From the NCBI RefSeq assembly GCF_000633255.1, contig NZ_AYMJ01000011.1:1-64000 (forward strand): 64,000 bases of DNA, in the 5' to 3' direction. Below the pieces are notes generated by a model. That model ran no database searches and was not told the origin of the DNA. It saw only the letters and a list, made by a program, of their open reading frames with translations. Of the stretch, positions 43,019-52,078 are shown in pieces (within the stretch, counting starts at the first letter, position 1; every line of letters starts with the position of its first letter). The DNA comes from Pseudomonas sp. H1h (GTDB lineage Bacteria > Pseudomonadota > Gammaproteobacteria > Pseudomonadales > Pseudomonadaceae). The translations under genes were made by a program, and so were the position numbers.

Positions 43019-44161
43019 TCAGATATTGAGTTTGGCCATCTGCCAGACCCGGGCAATATCCGTCGCCCGTTCGCGCAACAAGCGCGGCGCCTCGGCGCAG
43101 GCCTGTTCCAGGGTCATCGGGCCGCTGGTCACGGCGAATGCCGCATCGATGCCGTGCTCGTAGAGTTCCTGATAACCCTCGCCCAGCGTGCCCGCAATGA
43201 CGATCACCGGCACACCGTGTTGTTTGGCGACCCGCGCCACACCGAACGGGGTCTTGCCGCGCAAGGTCTGCGCGTCGAAGCGGCCTTCGCCGGTGATCAC
43301 CAGATCGGCACCATTGACGGCGTCGGCCAGGCCCACCAGTTCCGCCACCACTTCAACCCCGGCCTGGAATTGCGCGCCGAGAAATGCCTTGGCGGCAAAG
43401 CCCAATCCACCCGCTGCACCGCTTCCCGGTTCATCGCGAACGTCCTTGCCCAGCGCTTGCGCACAAAGTTCGGCGAAGTGCCCCAGTGCCTGATCCAGTT
43501 GCTGCACCTGGGTCGGTGACGCGCCTTTTTGCGGGCCGAAAATTGCCGAGGCACCGTGCGGGCCGCACAGCGGGTTGTTGACGTCGGCGGCGATGTCGAA
43601 GCGCACCTGGGCCAGACGTGGGTCAAGTGCGCTCAGGTCCAGACGCGCCAGTTGCGCCAACGCAAGACCGCCCGGCACCAGAGCCTGACCTTGCGCATCG
43701 AGCAACTTGACCCCGAGCGCCTGCATGGCCCCTGCGCCGCCATCGTTGGTCGCGCTGCCACCAATCGCCAAAATCACCCGTTGCGCGCCGGCATCAAGCG
43801 CGGCGCGAATCAGTTCACCGGTGCCGAACGTGCTGCTGATGCACGCATCACGCTGCCCCGGCGGCACCAATTGCAAGCCACTGGCTTCGGCCATTTCGAT
43901 GATCGCGGTGTGGTTATGCGGCAACCAGCCCCACGCAGCGTCGACCGGTGCGCCCAGCGGGCCACGCACCCGGGTGCGGCGCAACTCGCCCTCGCAGGCG
44001 GCAAGAATCGACTCCACCGTCCCCTCGCCGCCGTCGGCCATCGGGCATTTGACCAGTGTGGCGTGCGGCCAGACCTGCGCCAGGCCCAGTGCAATGGCCT
44101 CGGCAACGCCTTGGGCACTCAGGCTGTCCTTGAACGAATCGGGGGCGATGACGATCTTCAT
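43019..44161 (-). CDS. garK: Glycerate 2-kinase
   Basis: A 380-residue glycerate kinase of the GarK/GlxK type (family 1, distinct from MOFRL-type kinases). Signatures are MKIVIAPDSFKDSLSAQGVA at the N-terminus, VKCPMADGGEGTVESI, ILAIGGSATNDGGAGAMQAL and LVITGEGRFDAQTLRGKTP. It phosphorylates D-glycerate to 2-phosphoglycerate. Start at Met 44161, where family members begin. Together with the CdaR-type regulator (44543-45661) and the divergent MFS transporter it forms a probable glycerate or sugar-acid utilisation group. The symbol garK is by family; glxK is equally possible. Confidence 0.9.
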   Translation of the reverse strand: MKIVIAPDSFKDSLSAQGVAEAIALGLAQVWPHATLVKCPMADGGEGTVESILAACEGELRRTRVRGPLGAPVDAAWGWLPHNHTAIIEMAEASGLQLVPPGQRDACISSTFGTGELIRAALDAGAQRVILAIGGSATNDGGAGAMQALGVKLLDAQGQALVPGGLALAQLARLDLSALDPRLAQVRFDIAADVNNPLCGPHGASAIFGPQKGASPTQVQQLDQALGHFAELCAQALGKDVRDEPGSGAAGGLGFAAKAFLGAQFQAGVEVVAELVGLADAVNGADLVITGEGRFDAQTLRGKTPFGVARVAKQHGVPVIVIAGTLGEGYQELYEHGIDAAFAVTSGPMTLEQACAEAPRLLRERATDIARVWQMAKLNI

Positions 44162-44296
44162 GCGAATTCTCCAGTTCCAATGCTTCTCATGCTGCCAGTC
44201 GGCATGCGCATTGACGCCTGTCCGCTGCACAAGCGGGGTGGGCGTTTATTGTTCATTTCTACAAAAGCTCAGCGAGAGATGTGTTGTATGTACCTG

Positions 44297-44525
44297 CCTC
44301 TTCGCGAGCAAGCCCGCTCCCACAGGACGAGTGAACCCCAAAAGGTTGGAACAAGCTCTCACAAGAGGAATGCATTCCAAAAGGTGGAAGCAAGCTCTCA
44401 CAGGAGGAATGCATTCCAAAGGCGGAAGCAAGCTCTCACAGGTGGAAAGCATTCCAAAAGGTGGAAGCCAGCTCTCACAGGAGGAATGCATTCCAAAGGT
44501 GGGAGCGGGCTTGCTCGCGAAGGCG
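44297..44525. repeat. REPIN enclosing a ~39-bp tandem repeat
   Basis: The gap 44162-44542 has no gene. REP ends at 44297-44325 (CTTCGCGAGCAAGCCCGCTC) and 44498-44525 (GAGCGGGCTTGCTCGCGAAG) enclose four units in which GCTCTCACA recurs at 44355, 44394, 44432 and 44471, a period of 38-39 bp. Each unit contains GGAATGCATTCC or a close variant, and GGTGGAAGCAAGCTC looks like a decayed REP half (GGTGGGAGCGGGCTT). Confidence 0.85.
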
Positions 44526-44542
44526 TCTTTGAAAACACCCGA

Positions 44543-45661
44543 TCAGCCTGGATCAGTCTGCGGTAACAATTGCACCCCAAGGTACAACGCCAACATCCCA
44601 TCCAGACGCAGCGGATCCACCCCGCTGATCTCGGCAATCCGCTCCATCCGGTAACGCAAACTGTTGCGATGAATGCCCAGTGCATCGGCACACGCCTGGC
44701 TCTGTCCGTCGTGCTCGCACCAACTGCGCAGGGTCGCGAGCAACTGGCCGTTGCCGTCCTTGGCGATGACTTTACGCAACGGTTTGAGCAACTCGTCCAG
44801 CGCATCATCGTTGCGATGGCGCCAGAGCATCACCGGCAAGCGATAGCGATTGAGGGTCAGCAAGCGCGAGTGCGGTAACACGTCCCGGCCATAGGCAAGC
44901 AGATCGCCGACCCGCCGATAACAACGACGCAATCCGGCCAGCCCGTCCGCCTGCCCACCGACAGCAATGCGCAGAATGTTCCAGCCGAGGCCGTCAAGCT
45001 TTTCCAGCAAGCGATCATGCTCAACGTTCTGAGCCGCCGGGCGACACCACAGCAGCGATGACTTGGCCGAACTCACGCACCAGCTGTCCGGATAACGCGA
45101 GGTCAACCAGGCGCTCAACGCCTCGACGGTTTGCCCCGGGCCATGTTCCAGGCCCAGTTCGAACAGATACGGCACCCGGGTCAATTGCGGCTTGAGCCCC
45201 AGTTGCTGCGCCTCATCGACCAGGCGCGGCGAGTCCCCGGCTTCGCTCAACAGCAACGCCAGCAGGTCATCGCAACGCTGGCGCCGCCATTGCTGCTCGG
45301 CCTGCTGATTGCGCTGGCCGACCAGCATTTCCGCGGTCATGCGCACCAGTTCGGCGTAGGTGCGCAGTTGTTCCGGCTCACCGGTAATGCCGAGCACGCC
45401 GATCAAACGTTGATCGAGTAACAGCGGCAAGTTGATCCCCGGTTGCACACCTTTCAGATGCACCGCCGTCTGCGCGTCGATCTCGACCACACGACCGTTG
45501 GCCAGCACCAGTTGTGCGCCTTCGTGGCGAGTGTTGATGCGCTCCGGCTCGCCACTGCCGAGGATCAAGCCCTGGCTGTCCATGACGTTGACGTTGTAGG
45601 GCAAAATGGCCATGGCCCGGTCGACGATATCCTGAGCAAGGTCGTGATCGAGTTCGAACAT
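44543..45661 (-). CDS. CdaR-family (sugar diacid) transcriptional regulator
   Basis: A 372-residue regulator. The N-terminal ~135 residues are the sugar-diacid recognition domain (FELDHDLAQDIVDRAMAILP, VNVMDSQGLILGSGEPERIN, GVLGITGEPEQLRTYAELVR). The C-terminus is a PucR-type helix-turn-helix (ADALGIHRNSLRYRMERIAEISG, in two pieces). The start is ATG 45661; a TTG 18 bp upstream is possible but less likely. CdaR proteins activate genes for glucarate, galactarate and glycerate use. Its neighbours, a glycerate kinase and a divergent MFS transporter, fit as targets. Confidence 0.9.
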   Translation of the reverse strand: MFELDHDLAQDIVDRAMAILPYNVNVMDSQGLILGSGEPERINTRHEGAQLVLANGRVVEIDAQTAVHLKGVQPGINLPLLLDQRLIGVLGITGEPEQLRTYAELVRMTAEMLVGQRNQQAEQQWRRQRCDDLLALLLSEAGDSPRLVDEAQQLGLKPQLTRVPYLFELGLEHGPGQTVEALSAWLTSRYPDSWCVSSAKSSLLWCRPAAQNVEHDRLLEKLDGLGWNILRIAVGGQADGLAGLRRCYRRVGDLLAYGRDVLPHSRLLTLNRYRLPVMLWRHRNDDALDELLKPLRKVIAKDGNGQLLATLRSWCEHDGQSQACADALGIHRNSLRYRMERIAEISGVDPLRLDGMLALYLGVQLLPQTDPG

Positions 45662-45833
45662 GATCGGCAAAATCCTCAAGCAGCGGCGGCGGACGGTTGT
45701 TCACCCGCACAGGGTCTGACGGCAAACCCTGTGCTCAGGCACAAAGACAATCCGGCCACAGGTGGCCGAGACTCTCAGGGCGATCAACGTTAACCTGTGC
45801 ATCGCAAAAAATCATAATAAAGAGAGAGCCGCT

Positions 45834-47144
45834 ATGTCGCAGAGCGCCGCAGCTACCCAGACCATCGATGACGGTAAAAACGCCGTCTACAAACGCATCA
45901 CCCTGCGTTTGATCCCCTTCATCTTCATCTGCTACCTGTTCAACTACCTCGACCGGGTCAACGTTGGATTTGCCAAACTGCAGATGCTCGACGCGCTGAA
46001 GTTCAGCGAAACCGTGTATGGCCTCGGTGCCGGTATCTTCTTCATCGGCTACGTGTTGTGCGGCGTACCGAGCAACCTGGCGCTGACCAAATTCGGCCCA
46101 CGACGCTGGATCGCGCTGATGATGATCACCTGGGGCACGCTGTCGACTTGCCTGTTGTTCGTCACCACGCCGACCCAGTTCTACACCCTGCGCCTGTTTA
46201 CCGGCGCGGCCGAAGCCGGGTTCTTCCCGGGCGTGGTGCTGTACCTCTCGCAGTGGTTCCCGACGTTCCGCCGTGGGCGGATCATGGCGCTGTTCATGTC
46301 GGCGATCCCAGTCTCGGGCCTGCTCGGCAGTCCGTTCTCCGGCTGGATCCTCAATCACTTCGCCGCCGGGCAAGGTGGTCTGGCCGGCTGGCAGTGGATG
46401 TTCCTGCTGCAAGGCATCCCGACCGTGATCCTCGGCGTGCTCGCGTACTTCCTGCTCAGCGACAGCTTCGCCAACGCCAAGTGGCTGACCGCACATGAGC
46501 GCTCCGTGCTTGAAGCCGATCAGGCCGAAGACCTGGCGAACAAACCAAAAACCACGTCCGACTCGCTGCTCGCGGTGTTCAAGAACCCGGCGATCTGGGC
46601 CTTCGGCTTGATCTACTTCTGCATCCAGAGCGGCGTGTACGCGATCAACTTCTGGCTGCCGTCGATCATCAAGAACCTCGGCTTCAGCGACAACCTGGTG
46701 ATCGGTTGGCTGAGCGCGATTCCGTACTTGCTGGCGGCGGTGTTCATGTTGCTGGTCGGGCGTTCGGCGGATTTGCGCAAAGAACGTCGCTGGCACTTGG
46801 TGGTGCCGATGCTGATGGGCGCCATCGGCCTGGTCATCGCGGTGAACTTCGCCGCCAACCCGGCCATCGCCATCCTCGGCCTGACCCTTGCGACCATGGG
46901 CGCGTTGACCGGTCTGCCGATGTTCTGGCCGGTACCGACCGCCATGTTGAGCGCGGGTGCTGCGGCCGGTGGCCTGGCGTTGATCAATTCGATGGGGCAG
47001 ATGGCGGGTTTCCTCAGCCCGTACCTGGTCGGCTGGGTCAAGGACAGCACCGGTTCGACCGATGCGGCGTTGTACCTGCTGGCGGGTGTGATCGTCGGCG
47101 GCAGCTTGCTGGCGTTGCGCATGACGCGCACGTTGCGCGCGTAA
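45834..47144 (+). CDS. MFS transporter, anion:cation symporter family
   Basis: A 436-residue, 12-TM permease. The family signature CYLFNYLDRVNVGFAKLQML is in TM1, followed by FGPRRWIALMMITWG and GAAEAGFFPGVVLYLSQWFP; the central loop is ANAKWLTAHERSVLEAD. AGAGAG lies a few bases before the ATG. Divergent from the CdaR-type regulator, with 172 bp between, and near a glycerate kinase, so D-glycerate, tartrate or a hexarate is a reasonable substrate guess. The sequence alone cannot tell these apart. Confidence 0.88.
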   Translation: MSQSAAATQTIDDGKNAVYKRITLRLIPFIFICYLFNYLDRVNVGFAKLQMLDALKFSETVYGLGAGIFFIGYVLCGVPSNLALTKFGPRRWIALMMITWGTLSTCLLFVTTPTQFYTLRLFTGAAEAGFFPGVVLYLSQWFPTFRRGRIMALFMSAIPVSGLLGSPFSGWILNHFAAGQGGLAGWQWMFLLQGIPTVILGVLAYFLLSDSFANAKWLTAHERSVLEADQAEDLANKPKTTSDSLLAVFKNPAIWAFGLIYFCIQSGVYAINFWLPSIIKNLGFSDNLVIGWLSAIPYLLAAVFMLLVGRSADLRKERRWHLVVPMLMGAIGLVIAVNFAANPAIAILGLTLATMGALTGLPMFWPVPTAMLSAGAAAGGLALINSMGQMAGFLSPYLVGWVKDSTGSTDAALYLLAGVIVGGSLLALRMTRTLRA

Positions 47145-47158
47145 TCACGCTTTAAATC

Positions 47159-47236
47159 AAAAGATCGCAGCCTGCGGCAGCCCCTACAGAAAACACGTAT
47201 TTCTATGTAGGTGCTTCCGCAGGCTGCGATCTTTTT
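47159..47236. repeat. Inverted repeat of the GATCGCAGCCTGCGG type
   Basis: AAAAGATCGCAGCCTGCGG (47159-47177) and its mirror CCGCAGGCTGCGATCTTTTT (47218-47237) flank a 40-bp loop with the further pair CCCTACA/TGTAGG. This is a second repeat family, unlike the REPs elsewhere. With its T-run it probably ends the MFS transcript. Confidence 0.85.
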
Positions 47237-47338
47237 GCTTTCAGGCGAAAGCGTGCAGCTCACTGATTGCAGAAGCTGGGCTTGCCAATCACGGAAAAAT
47301 CCCGCAAAAGCGCAAAGATCTTTAAAGGATTTTTACCA

Positions 47339-48238
47339 ATGAGCTCGATTCTCGATCTGGAGATCTTCGTGCGCGTGGCCGATTCCGGCAGTATCTCTGC
47401 CGCTGCCCGTGCCTTGGAACTGACGCCCGCCGCTGCCAGCATTGCGCTAAAGAGGCTGGAAACCCGCCTCGGTATCCGCCTGCTCGCCCGTTCCACTCGC
47501 AGCATGCGCCTGACCGAAGAAGGTCGGCGTTATCTCGACAGTGTGCGCATCGCCCTCGGTGCGCTGGCCGAAGGTGAACAAGCGCTCAAGCAACAAGGCG
47601 AAGGCCTCAGCGGGGTGCTGCAACTCGCGGCGCCGTCGGACTTCGGGCGCAACGTGTTGCTGCCGTGGCTGGACGACTTCAAGCGCGAACATCCGAATAT
47701 CCAGCTGCAGTTGCTGCTCAACGATCGCCAGGCCGACCTGTTTCGCGAAACCGTGGACGTCGCCCTGCGCTACGGTGTGCCCAGCGATTCGACGTTGGTG
47801 GCGTTGCCGATTCTGCCGGCGCATCGGCGGGTTGCCTGCGCCAGCCCCGACTATCTTTCCAGCCATGGCACACCGCAACATCCCGGCGAATTGAGCGAGC
47901 ACAGCGCCCTGCTCTACCTGCGCAAGGGGCGGCCTTACAACACCTGGCGTTTTAGTCGCGAGGACGAAACGCTGGAAGTCGAAGTCCACGGCGACTACTT
48001 AAGCGATGACGGCGAAGTCGCACGGCGCTGGGCGCTGGCCGGGCATGGCATCGCCTACAAGGCCTGGCTGGACGTCGCCGAAGACGTGCACGCCGGGCGA
48101 CTGGTGACACTGTTCAATGACTGGCAAGGCGAGAGCGTGCCGTTCAACCTGCTGTGCCCGCATCGGGTGCAGGTGTCCGAGCGAGTCCGGGTACTGCAGA
48201 CGTTTTTGCAGGCGCGTTGTGCGTTACTCAGCCGATAA
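47339..48238 (+). CDS. LysR family transcriptional regulator
   Basis: A 299-residue LysR-type regulator. The N-terminal winged helix reads SILDLEIFVRVADSGSISAA, with ALELTPAAASIALKRLETRL as recognition helix region. The rest is the two-lobed effector domain (GVLQLAAPSDFGRNVLLPWL ... PNIQLQLLLNDRQADLFRET). The CrgA/DsdC-like ordering fits the group often found beside reductases. AAAGGA lies 10 nt before the ATG. The aldo/keto reductase 69 bp downstream on the same strand is a possible target. Effector unknown. Confidence 0.88.
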   Translation: MSSILDLEIFVRVADSGSISAAARALELTPAAASIALKRLETRLGIRLLARSTRSMRLTEEGRRYLDSVRIALGALAEGEQALKQQGEGLSGVLQLAAPSDFGRNVLLPWLDDFKREHPNIQLQLLLNDRQADLFRETVDVALRYGVPSDSTLVALPILPAHRRVACASPDYLSSHGTPQHPGELSEHSALLYLRKGRPYNTWRFSREDETLEVEVHGDYLSDDGEVARRWALAGHGIAYKAWLDVAEDVHAGRLVTLFNDWQGESVPFNLLCPHRVQVSERVRVLQTFLQARCALLSR

Positions 48239-48306
48239 TTCACTTTGCCGCATCGGACGCTTCTGGTATTTGATTGGAGTTTTCCCACCGATAAAAGGAT
48301 TTCGGC

Positions 48307-49320
48307 ATGAGCTATCGCACACTGGGGCACTCGGGGTTGCAGGTGTCTACCCTCACCCTCGGCACGATGATGTTTGGCGAGCAGACCAGCGCAGAGGATT
48401 CGCTGCGCATCATCGACAAGGCCTGGGATCAAGGCATCAATTTCATCGACACTGCCGACGTTTATACCAATGGCCGCTCCGAAGAGATCGTCGGCGAGGC
48501 GATTGCTCGCCATCGGCATGATTGGGTGTTGGCGACCAAGGTCGGTTTCGGCCCGGTGGACGGTGTGCCGAACCGCAGCGGTTTGAGCCGCAAGCATATT
48601 TTCAACGGGCTGGAGGCCAGCCTGACGCGTCTCGGCACCGACTACCTCGACCTCTATTACCTGCACCGCGAAGACCACAACACCCCGCTGGAAGTCACAG
48701 TATCGGCGATTGGCGATCTGATTCGCCAGGGCAAGATCCGTTATTGGGGCCTGTCGAACTATCGTGGCTGGCGGATTGCCGAGGTGATTCGCATCGCGGA
48801 CAAGCTCGGTGTCGACCGCCCGGTGATCAGCCAGCCGCTGTACAACATCGTCAACCGCCAGGCCGAGACCGAGCAGATCACCGCCGCGCAAACCTATGGC
48901 CTCGGTGTGGTGCCCTACAGCCCGCTGGCCCGTGGCGTACTCAGCGGCAAATACGCGCCGGACGTAACCCCGGACGCCAACAGCCGCGCCGGGCGTCAGG
49001 ACAAACGCATTCTGGAAACCGAATGGCGCGTGGAATCGCTGCGCATTGCCCAACAGATTCAGCAATACACCCAAGGCCGCGGGGTTGGCATCGTCGAATT
49101 CGCGATTGCCTGGGTGCTGAACAACAGCGCGGTGACGTCGGCGATCGTCGGGCCACGCACCGAACAACAGTGGGACGCCTACACCAAGGCGCAGGCGGTG
49201 AAGATCACCGCTGAGGATGAGGCGTTCATCGACTCTCTGGTGACACCGGGGCACGCCTCGACACCGGGGTTCAATGATGTGAGCCATTTTGTCTCGGGCC
49301 GTCAACCGCGTCAGGCATAA
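48307..49320 (+). CDS. Aldo/keto reductase
   Basis: A 337-residue NADPH-dependent oxidoreductase with the (beta/alpha)8 aldo/keto reductase fold. The catalytic tetrad is visible: Asp and Tyr in FIDTADVYTNGRSEEIVGEA, Lys in WVLATKVGFG, and His in DLYYLHREDHNTP. The C-terminal cofactor motif is NSAVTSAIVGPRTEQQW. It resembles the YajO/Tas-type group acting on aldehydes. It may be controlled by the LysR regulator just upstream. Confidence 0.9.
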   Translation: MSYRTLGHSGLQVSTLTLGTMMFGEQTSAEDSLRIIDKAWDQGINFIDTADVYTNGRSEEIVGEAIARHRHDWVLATKVGFGPVDGVPNRSGLSRKHIFNGLEASLTRLGTDYLDLYYLHREDHNTPLEVTVSAIGDLIRQGKIRYWGLSNYRGWRIAEVIRIADKLGVDRPVISQPLYNIVNRQAETEQITAAQTYGLGVVPYSPLARGVLSGKYAPDVTPDANSRAGRQDKRILETEWRVESLRIAQQIQQYTQGRGVGIVEFAIAWVLNNSAVTSAIVGPRTEQQWDAYTKAQAVKITAEDEAFIDSLVTPGHASTPGFNDVSHFVSGRQPRQA

Positions 49321-49322
49321 AA

Positions 49323-49638
49323 GCTTCGCGAGCAAGCCCGCTCCCACAGGGGATTGAGGTTTGGGTCGGGATGGGTGCCTTGCCGCAGACCCCATTGTGG
49401 GAGCGGGCTTGCTCGCGAAAGCGGTGGATCAGGCAGCACGATTGTTGAATGGGCGGACGCCTTCGCGATTCAGCCCGCTCCCACACGGGATTGCAGGCTG
49501 GATCGGGATGGGTGGCTCGCCGCAGACCCCATTGTGGGAGCGGGCTTGCTCGCGAAAGCGGTGGAACAGTCTCTGAAGATGTCAGGTTTGCTTCCCTCTC
49601 GCGAGCAGACCGAATCGTCGTAGCGTCGCTCCCACAGG
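49323..49638. repeat. Cluster of five REP units (duplicated REPIN plus a broken unit)
   Basis: The gap 49321-49747 has no gene. REP units lie at 49323-49350, 49396-49425, 49459-49488, 49532-49561 and an interrupted one at about 49594-49638. The first two pairs share a near-identical inner stretch (GGGTGCCTTGCCGCAGACCCC against GGGTGGCTCGCCGCAGACCCC), so one REPIN has duplicated in tandem with a period of about 136 bp. The rest (49640-49747) is the upstream region of rarD. Confidence 0.85.
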
Positions 49639-49747
49639 ATTTGTGCTTATCTTCAAGATGTGGGGAATATTGATCACTTGGCCAATATTCAACACAAAAA
49701 CCACGTATCCTGCGCGCCCTGTTTGATCACCCACCCGCGAGGACAGT

Positions 49748-50629
49748 TTGTCTAAAGGTATCGCTTTATCGGTTTCAGCCTCGGTGCTGTTTGCCGTCAT
49801 GTATTACTACACCTCGCTGCTCACCCCGTTGAGTGGCGTGGAAATCTTTGGCTGGCGAATGCTGCTGACCGTGCCGTGCATGACGGTGTTCATGCTGGTC
49901 TCCGGAGAATGGCGGCGGGTGCTGGAATTGCTGCGGCGTGTGGCCGGTTTTCCGAAGCTGATCGGTGGCCTGCTCGTTTCCGCAGCGTTGCTCGGCGTGC
50001 AGCTGTGGCTGTTCATGTGGGCGCCGCTCAACGGCTACAGCCTCGACGTGTCGCTGGGCTATTTCCTGCTGCCACTGGCGATGGTGCTGACCGGGCGCAT
50101 CGTATACGGCGACAGCCTGTCGTACCTGCAAAAAATCGCGGTGTTCTTTGCAACCCTGGGCGTGGCGAACGAGCTGTATCAGGTCGGCGGTTTTTCCTGG
50201 GCGACGCTGGTGGTCGTGGTTGGCTACCCGCTGTACTTCGTGCTGCGCAAACGCCTGAAGACCGATCACCTCGGCGGCTTGTGGGTCGACATGACGCTGA
50301 TGCTGCCGGTGGCGTACTGGTTCGTGCGCGGTGGCGAGCAAGGCTTTGGTGTGTTCGATCAGTATCCGGGCCTGCTGTGGCTGATTCCGCTGCTCGGTCT
50401 GATCAGCGCCTCGGCACTGGTGGTGTACATCATTGCGAGCCGCTTGCTGCCGTTCAGCCTGTTCGGCCTGCTCAGCTATGTAGAGCCGGTGTTGCTGCTC
50501 GGTGTGGCGCTGTTGCTGGGCGAAAGCATCAAGGCCGGCGAATGGCTGACCTACATTCCGATCTGGATGGCGGTGGTGGTGCTGGTGTTTGAAGGGTTCA
50601 AGCACCTGATGCGGCAACGCCGACCTTAA
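49748..50629 (+). CDS. rarD: EamA family transporter RarD
   Basis: A 293-residue membrane protein with about ten TM segments, of the RarD branch of the drug/metabolite transporter superfamily. It begins SKGIALSVSASVLFAVMYYYTS, with the conserved GVEIFGWRMLLTVPCM and SLGYFLLPLAMVLTGRIVYG. The start codon is TTG at 49748, with GAGGA just upstream (short 4-nt spacing); the next ATG would remove TM1. RarD substrates are not well established. Confidence 0.87.
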   Translation: MSKGIALSVSASVLFAVMYYYTSLLTPLSGVEIFGWRMLLTVPCMTVFMLVSGEWRRVLELLRRVAGFPKLIGGLLVSAALLGVQLWLFMWAPLNGYSLDVSLGYFLLPLAMVLTGRIVYGDSLSYLQKIAVFFATLGVANELYQVGGFSWATLVVVVGYPLYFVLRKRLKTDHLGGLWVDMTLMLPVAYWFVRGGEQGFGVFDQYPGLLWLIPLLGLISASALVVYIIASRLLPFSLFGLLSYVEPVLLLGVALLLGESIKAGEWLTYIPIWMAVVVLVFEGFKHLMRQRRP

Positions 50630-50645
50630 AAACAGCACAAAACAA

Positions 50646-50738
50646 CTGTGGGAGCGAGCCTGCTCGCGAAAGCGTCAACTCAGTCAACTTTGATGTTGAA
50701 TGAAGGACCGCATTCGCGAGCAGGCTCGCTCCCACAAT
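50646..50738. repeat. REPIN (inverted REP pair)
   Basis: GTGGGAGCGAGCCTGCTCGC and GCGAGCAGGCTCGCTCCCAC between the convergent rarD and hpd genes. Confidence 0.86.
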
Positions 50739-50756
50739 TTGTAGCAGTGTCGAAAA

Positions 50757-51833
50757 TTACTCGGTGGTCAGTACACCACGACGCACCTGGTCACGCTCGA
50801 TCGATTCGAACAGGGCCTTGAAGTTACCCTCGCCGAAACCGTCATCGCCCTTGCGCTGGATGAATTCGAAGAACACCGGCCCCATCAGGGTTTCCGAGAA
50901 GATCTGCAGCAGCAGGCGCTTGTCGTCCGGGTTCGACGAGCCGTCGAGCAGGATGCCGCGCGATTGCAGTTGATCCACCGGCTCGCCGTGGTTCGGCAGA
51001 CGGCCTTCGAGCATTTCATAGTAGGTGTCTGGCGGCGCGGTCATGAAGCGCATGCCGATCTTCTTCAACTGATCCCAGGTCTTGATCAGGTCGTCGGTGA
51101 GGAACGCCACGTGCTGGATGCCTTCGCCGTTGAACTGCATCAGGAACTCTTCGATCTGCCCGGCGCCCTTGGACGATTCCTCGTTCAGCGGGATGCGGAT
51201 CATGCCGTCCGGCGCGGTCATCGCTTTCGAGGTCAGGCCGGTGTATTCGCCCTTGATGTCGAAGTAGCGGATCTCGCGGAAGTTGAACAGCTTCTCGTAG
51301 AAGTTGGCCCAGTAGGCCATGCGCCCGCGGTAAACGTTGTGGGTCAGGTGGTCGATGATCTTCAGACCGGCTCCAACCGGGTTGCGGTCAACGCCTTCGA
51401 TGAACACGAAATCGATGTCGTAGATCGAGCTGCCTTCGCCGAAACGGTCGATCAGGTACAGCGGAGCGCCGCCAATGCCTTTGATCGCCGGCAGGTTCAA
51501 CTCCATCGGCCCGGTTTCGATGTGGATGGGCTGGGCGCCAAGTTCCAGGGCGCGGTTGTAGGCTTTCTGCGAGTCCTTGACGCGGAACGCCATGCCGCAC
51601 ACCGACGGGCCATGTTCGGCCGCGAAGTACGATGCGACGCTGTTGGGTTCGTTGTTGAGGATCAGGTTGATCGCGCCCTGACGATACAGGTGCACGTTCT
51701 TGGAACGGTGGGTCGCGACCTTGGTGAAGCCCATGATCTCGAAGATCGGCTCCAGGGTGCCAGGAGTCGGCGATGCGAACTCGATGAACTCAAAGCCCAT
51801 CAGGCCCATTGGGTTTTCGTATAAATCGGTCAT
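50757..51833 (-). CDS. hpd: 4-hydroxyphenylpyruvate dioxygenase
   Basis: A 358-residue Fe(II) enzyme of the vicinal-oxygen-chelate fold that converts 4-hydroxyphenylpyruvate to homogentisate in tyrosine breakdown. Iron ligands are in [11 protein letters not shown] (His), [12 protein letters not shown] (His) and [20 protein letters not shown] (Glu), the last being the family hallmark. The N-terminal half ([20 protein letters not shown]) is the non-catalytic barrel. GAGG lies 7 nt before the ATG. No other tyrosine-catabolism gene is adjacent. The 245-bp gap upstream (51834-52078) shows only its promoter region, with no clear element. Confidence 0.95.
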   Translation of the reverse strand: MTDLYENPMGLMGFEFIEFASPTPGTLEPIFEIMGFTKVATHRSKNVHLYRQGAINLILNNEPNSVASYFAAEHGPSVCGMAFRVKDSQKAYNRALELGAQPIHIETGPMELNLPAIKGIGGAPLYLIDRFGEGSSIYDIDFVFIEGVDRNPVGAGLKIIDHLTHNVYRGRMAYWANFYEKLFNFREIRYFDIKGEYTGLTSKAMTAPDGMIRIPLNEESSKGAGQIEEFLMQFNGEGIQHVAFLTDDLIKTWDQLKKIGMRFMTAPPDTYYEMLEGRLPNHGEPVDQLQSRGILLDGSSNPDDKRLLLQIFSETLMGPVFFEFIQRKGDDGFGEGNFKALFESIERDQVRRGVLTTE

Positions 51834-52078
51834 GGTGACGCCTCATCATTCTTATCAATTAACCAGAGTTATTTGTCAGTAATGCTGAGACTGGCGGGAG
51901 GTGCGCAGGAGATGCCTCGCACACTGCGGGCGAGGAAGTCACCATAGATCAGTTGAAACCCGAATATCTTCATTGTCGACCCAAGGCTCTTGCGGGCGAG
52001 GCTTCTGCTGCCAGAAGACGATTATTATTGTATGCGTAACCCGATTCTACACAGCGTAAATAGGGTTGTCTGCCCTCT

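Noticed and set aside
44355..44510. Regularly spaced short repeats resembling a CRISPR array
   Set aside because: The whole 39-bp unit is repeated, with no unique spacers, it is bounded by REP ends, and no cas genes are present.
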